Assembly (NCBI GenBank): GCA_937874455.1
Contig: CALNBE010000206.1
Location: 1-13,203, forward strand
Reading direction: 5' to 3'
Source of the DNA: an uncultured Opitutia bacterium
GTDB lineage: Bacteria; Verrucomicrobiota; Verrucomicrobiia; Opitutales; UBA953
DNA length: 13,203 nt
Under the pieces are notes generated by a model. The model was given only the letters and a program-made list of their open reading frames with translations, was not told where the DNA came from and made no database searches. Position 1 is the first letter of the stretch, and the number at the start of each line of letters is the position of its first letter. The position numbers and the translations under genes were made by a program. This document shows positions 13,140-13,203 of the stretch, one piece after another.

Positions 13140-13203
13140 ATGGAGGCGGAGGATTTTCTCGCCTTTTCGTTGAGAATTTCCCCCTCGGAGAAAGCGGCGG
13201 GTA
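13140..13203 (+). CDS. Possible start of the next gene (cut by the window end)
   Basis: An ATG at 13140 opens a 21-codon frame, MEAEDFLAFSLRISPSEKAA and onwards, with no stop before the edge. It begins 16 bases after the GH20 stop. Codon choice (GAG GCG GAG, CTC GCC) suits the organism, but no Shine-Dalgarno is evident and the piece is too short to identify. No terminator is seen between it and GH20. Confidence 0.3.
   Translation, partial: MEAEDFLAFSLRISPSEKAAG

Overview
The window looks like a chromosomal segment of a GC-rich bacterium of the Verrucomicrobiota, perhaps the Opitutales. The evidence is a PEP-CTERM protein with an autotransporter-type repeat, a Tat-exported Gfo/Idh/MocA oxidoreductase beside a DUF1080 protein, a stand-alone rpsR, and strong GCG/GCC/CTG codon preference. 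The assignment is an inference from gene content; there is no rRNA in the window. No tRNA, CRISPR array, transposase, integrase or phage gene was seen.

Layout. Positions 8-1585 encode a secreted, repeat-rich PEP-CTERM surface protein, possibly cut at its 5' end by the window edge. It is followed by two hairpins, the second a good terminator (1611-1650), and a roughly 340-base stretch without a convincing gene. Positions 1995-7877 hold six closely spaced plus-strand genes that read as one operon: nagB (GlcN6P deaminase), a PIG-L/LmbE deacetylase overlapping it by ATGA, a cytoplasmic Gfo/Idh/MocA dehydrogenase, a TIM-barrel sugar isomerase/epimerase, a secreted DUF1080 (3-keto-disaccharide hydrolase family) protein, and a Tat-exported Gfo/Idh/MocA oxidoreductase. 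The operon meets dxs (minus strand, 7971-9866) head to head at a strong bidirectional terminator nested inside a larger perfect inverted repeat. Divergent from dxs is rpsR (10053-10244). A terminator after rpsR ends on the base before the start codon of a Sua5-type threonylcarbamoyl-AMP synthase gene (10301-11302), followed 9 bases later by a cytoplasmic-looking GH20 hexosaminidase gene (11312-13123). A possible next gene starts at 13140 and runs off the window.

How the genes may work together (inference). GH20, the PIG-L deacetylase and NagB point to GlcNAc/GlcN catabolism. The two Gfo/Idh/MocA proteins, the isomerase-like barrel and DUF1080 are the typical kit for oxidising a sugar at C3, cleaving the 3-keto-glycoside and restoring the sugar. 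Their presence in one operon suggests a 3-keto route acting on an amino-sugar-containing glycan, partly outside the cytoplasm.

The most unexpected signal is a short repeated word. GCAAAGGAAA occurs 8 times and the 12-mer GCAAAGGAAATT 5 times in 13.2 kb, in coding DNA (two reading frames) and disproportionately in gaps, including an inverted pair around the operon terminator. This is how DNA uptake signal sequences behave in Haemophilus and Neisseria, so it is proposed as a candidate uptake-type or other genome-wide short signal.
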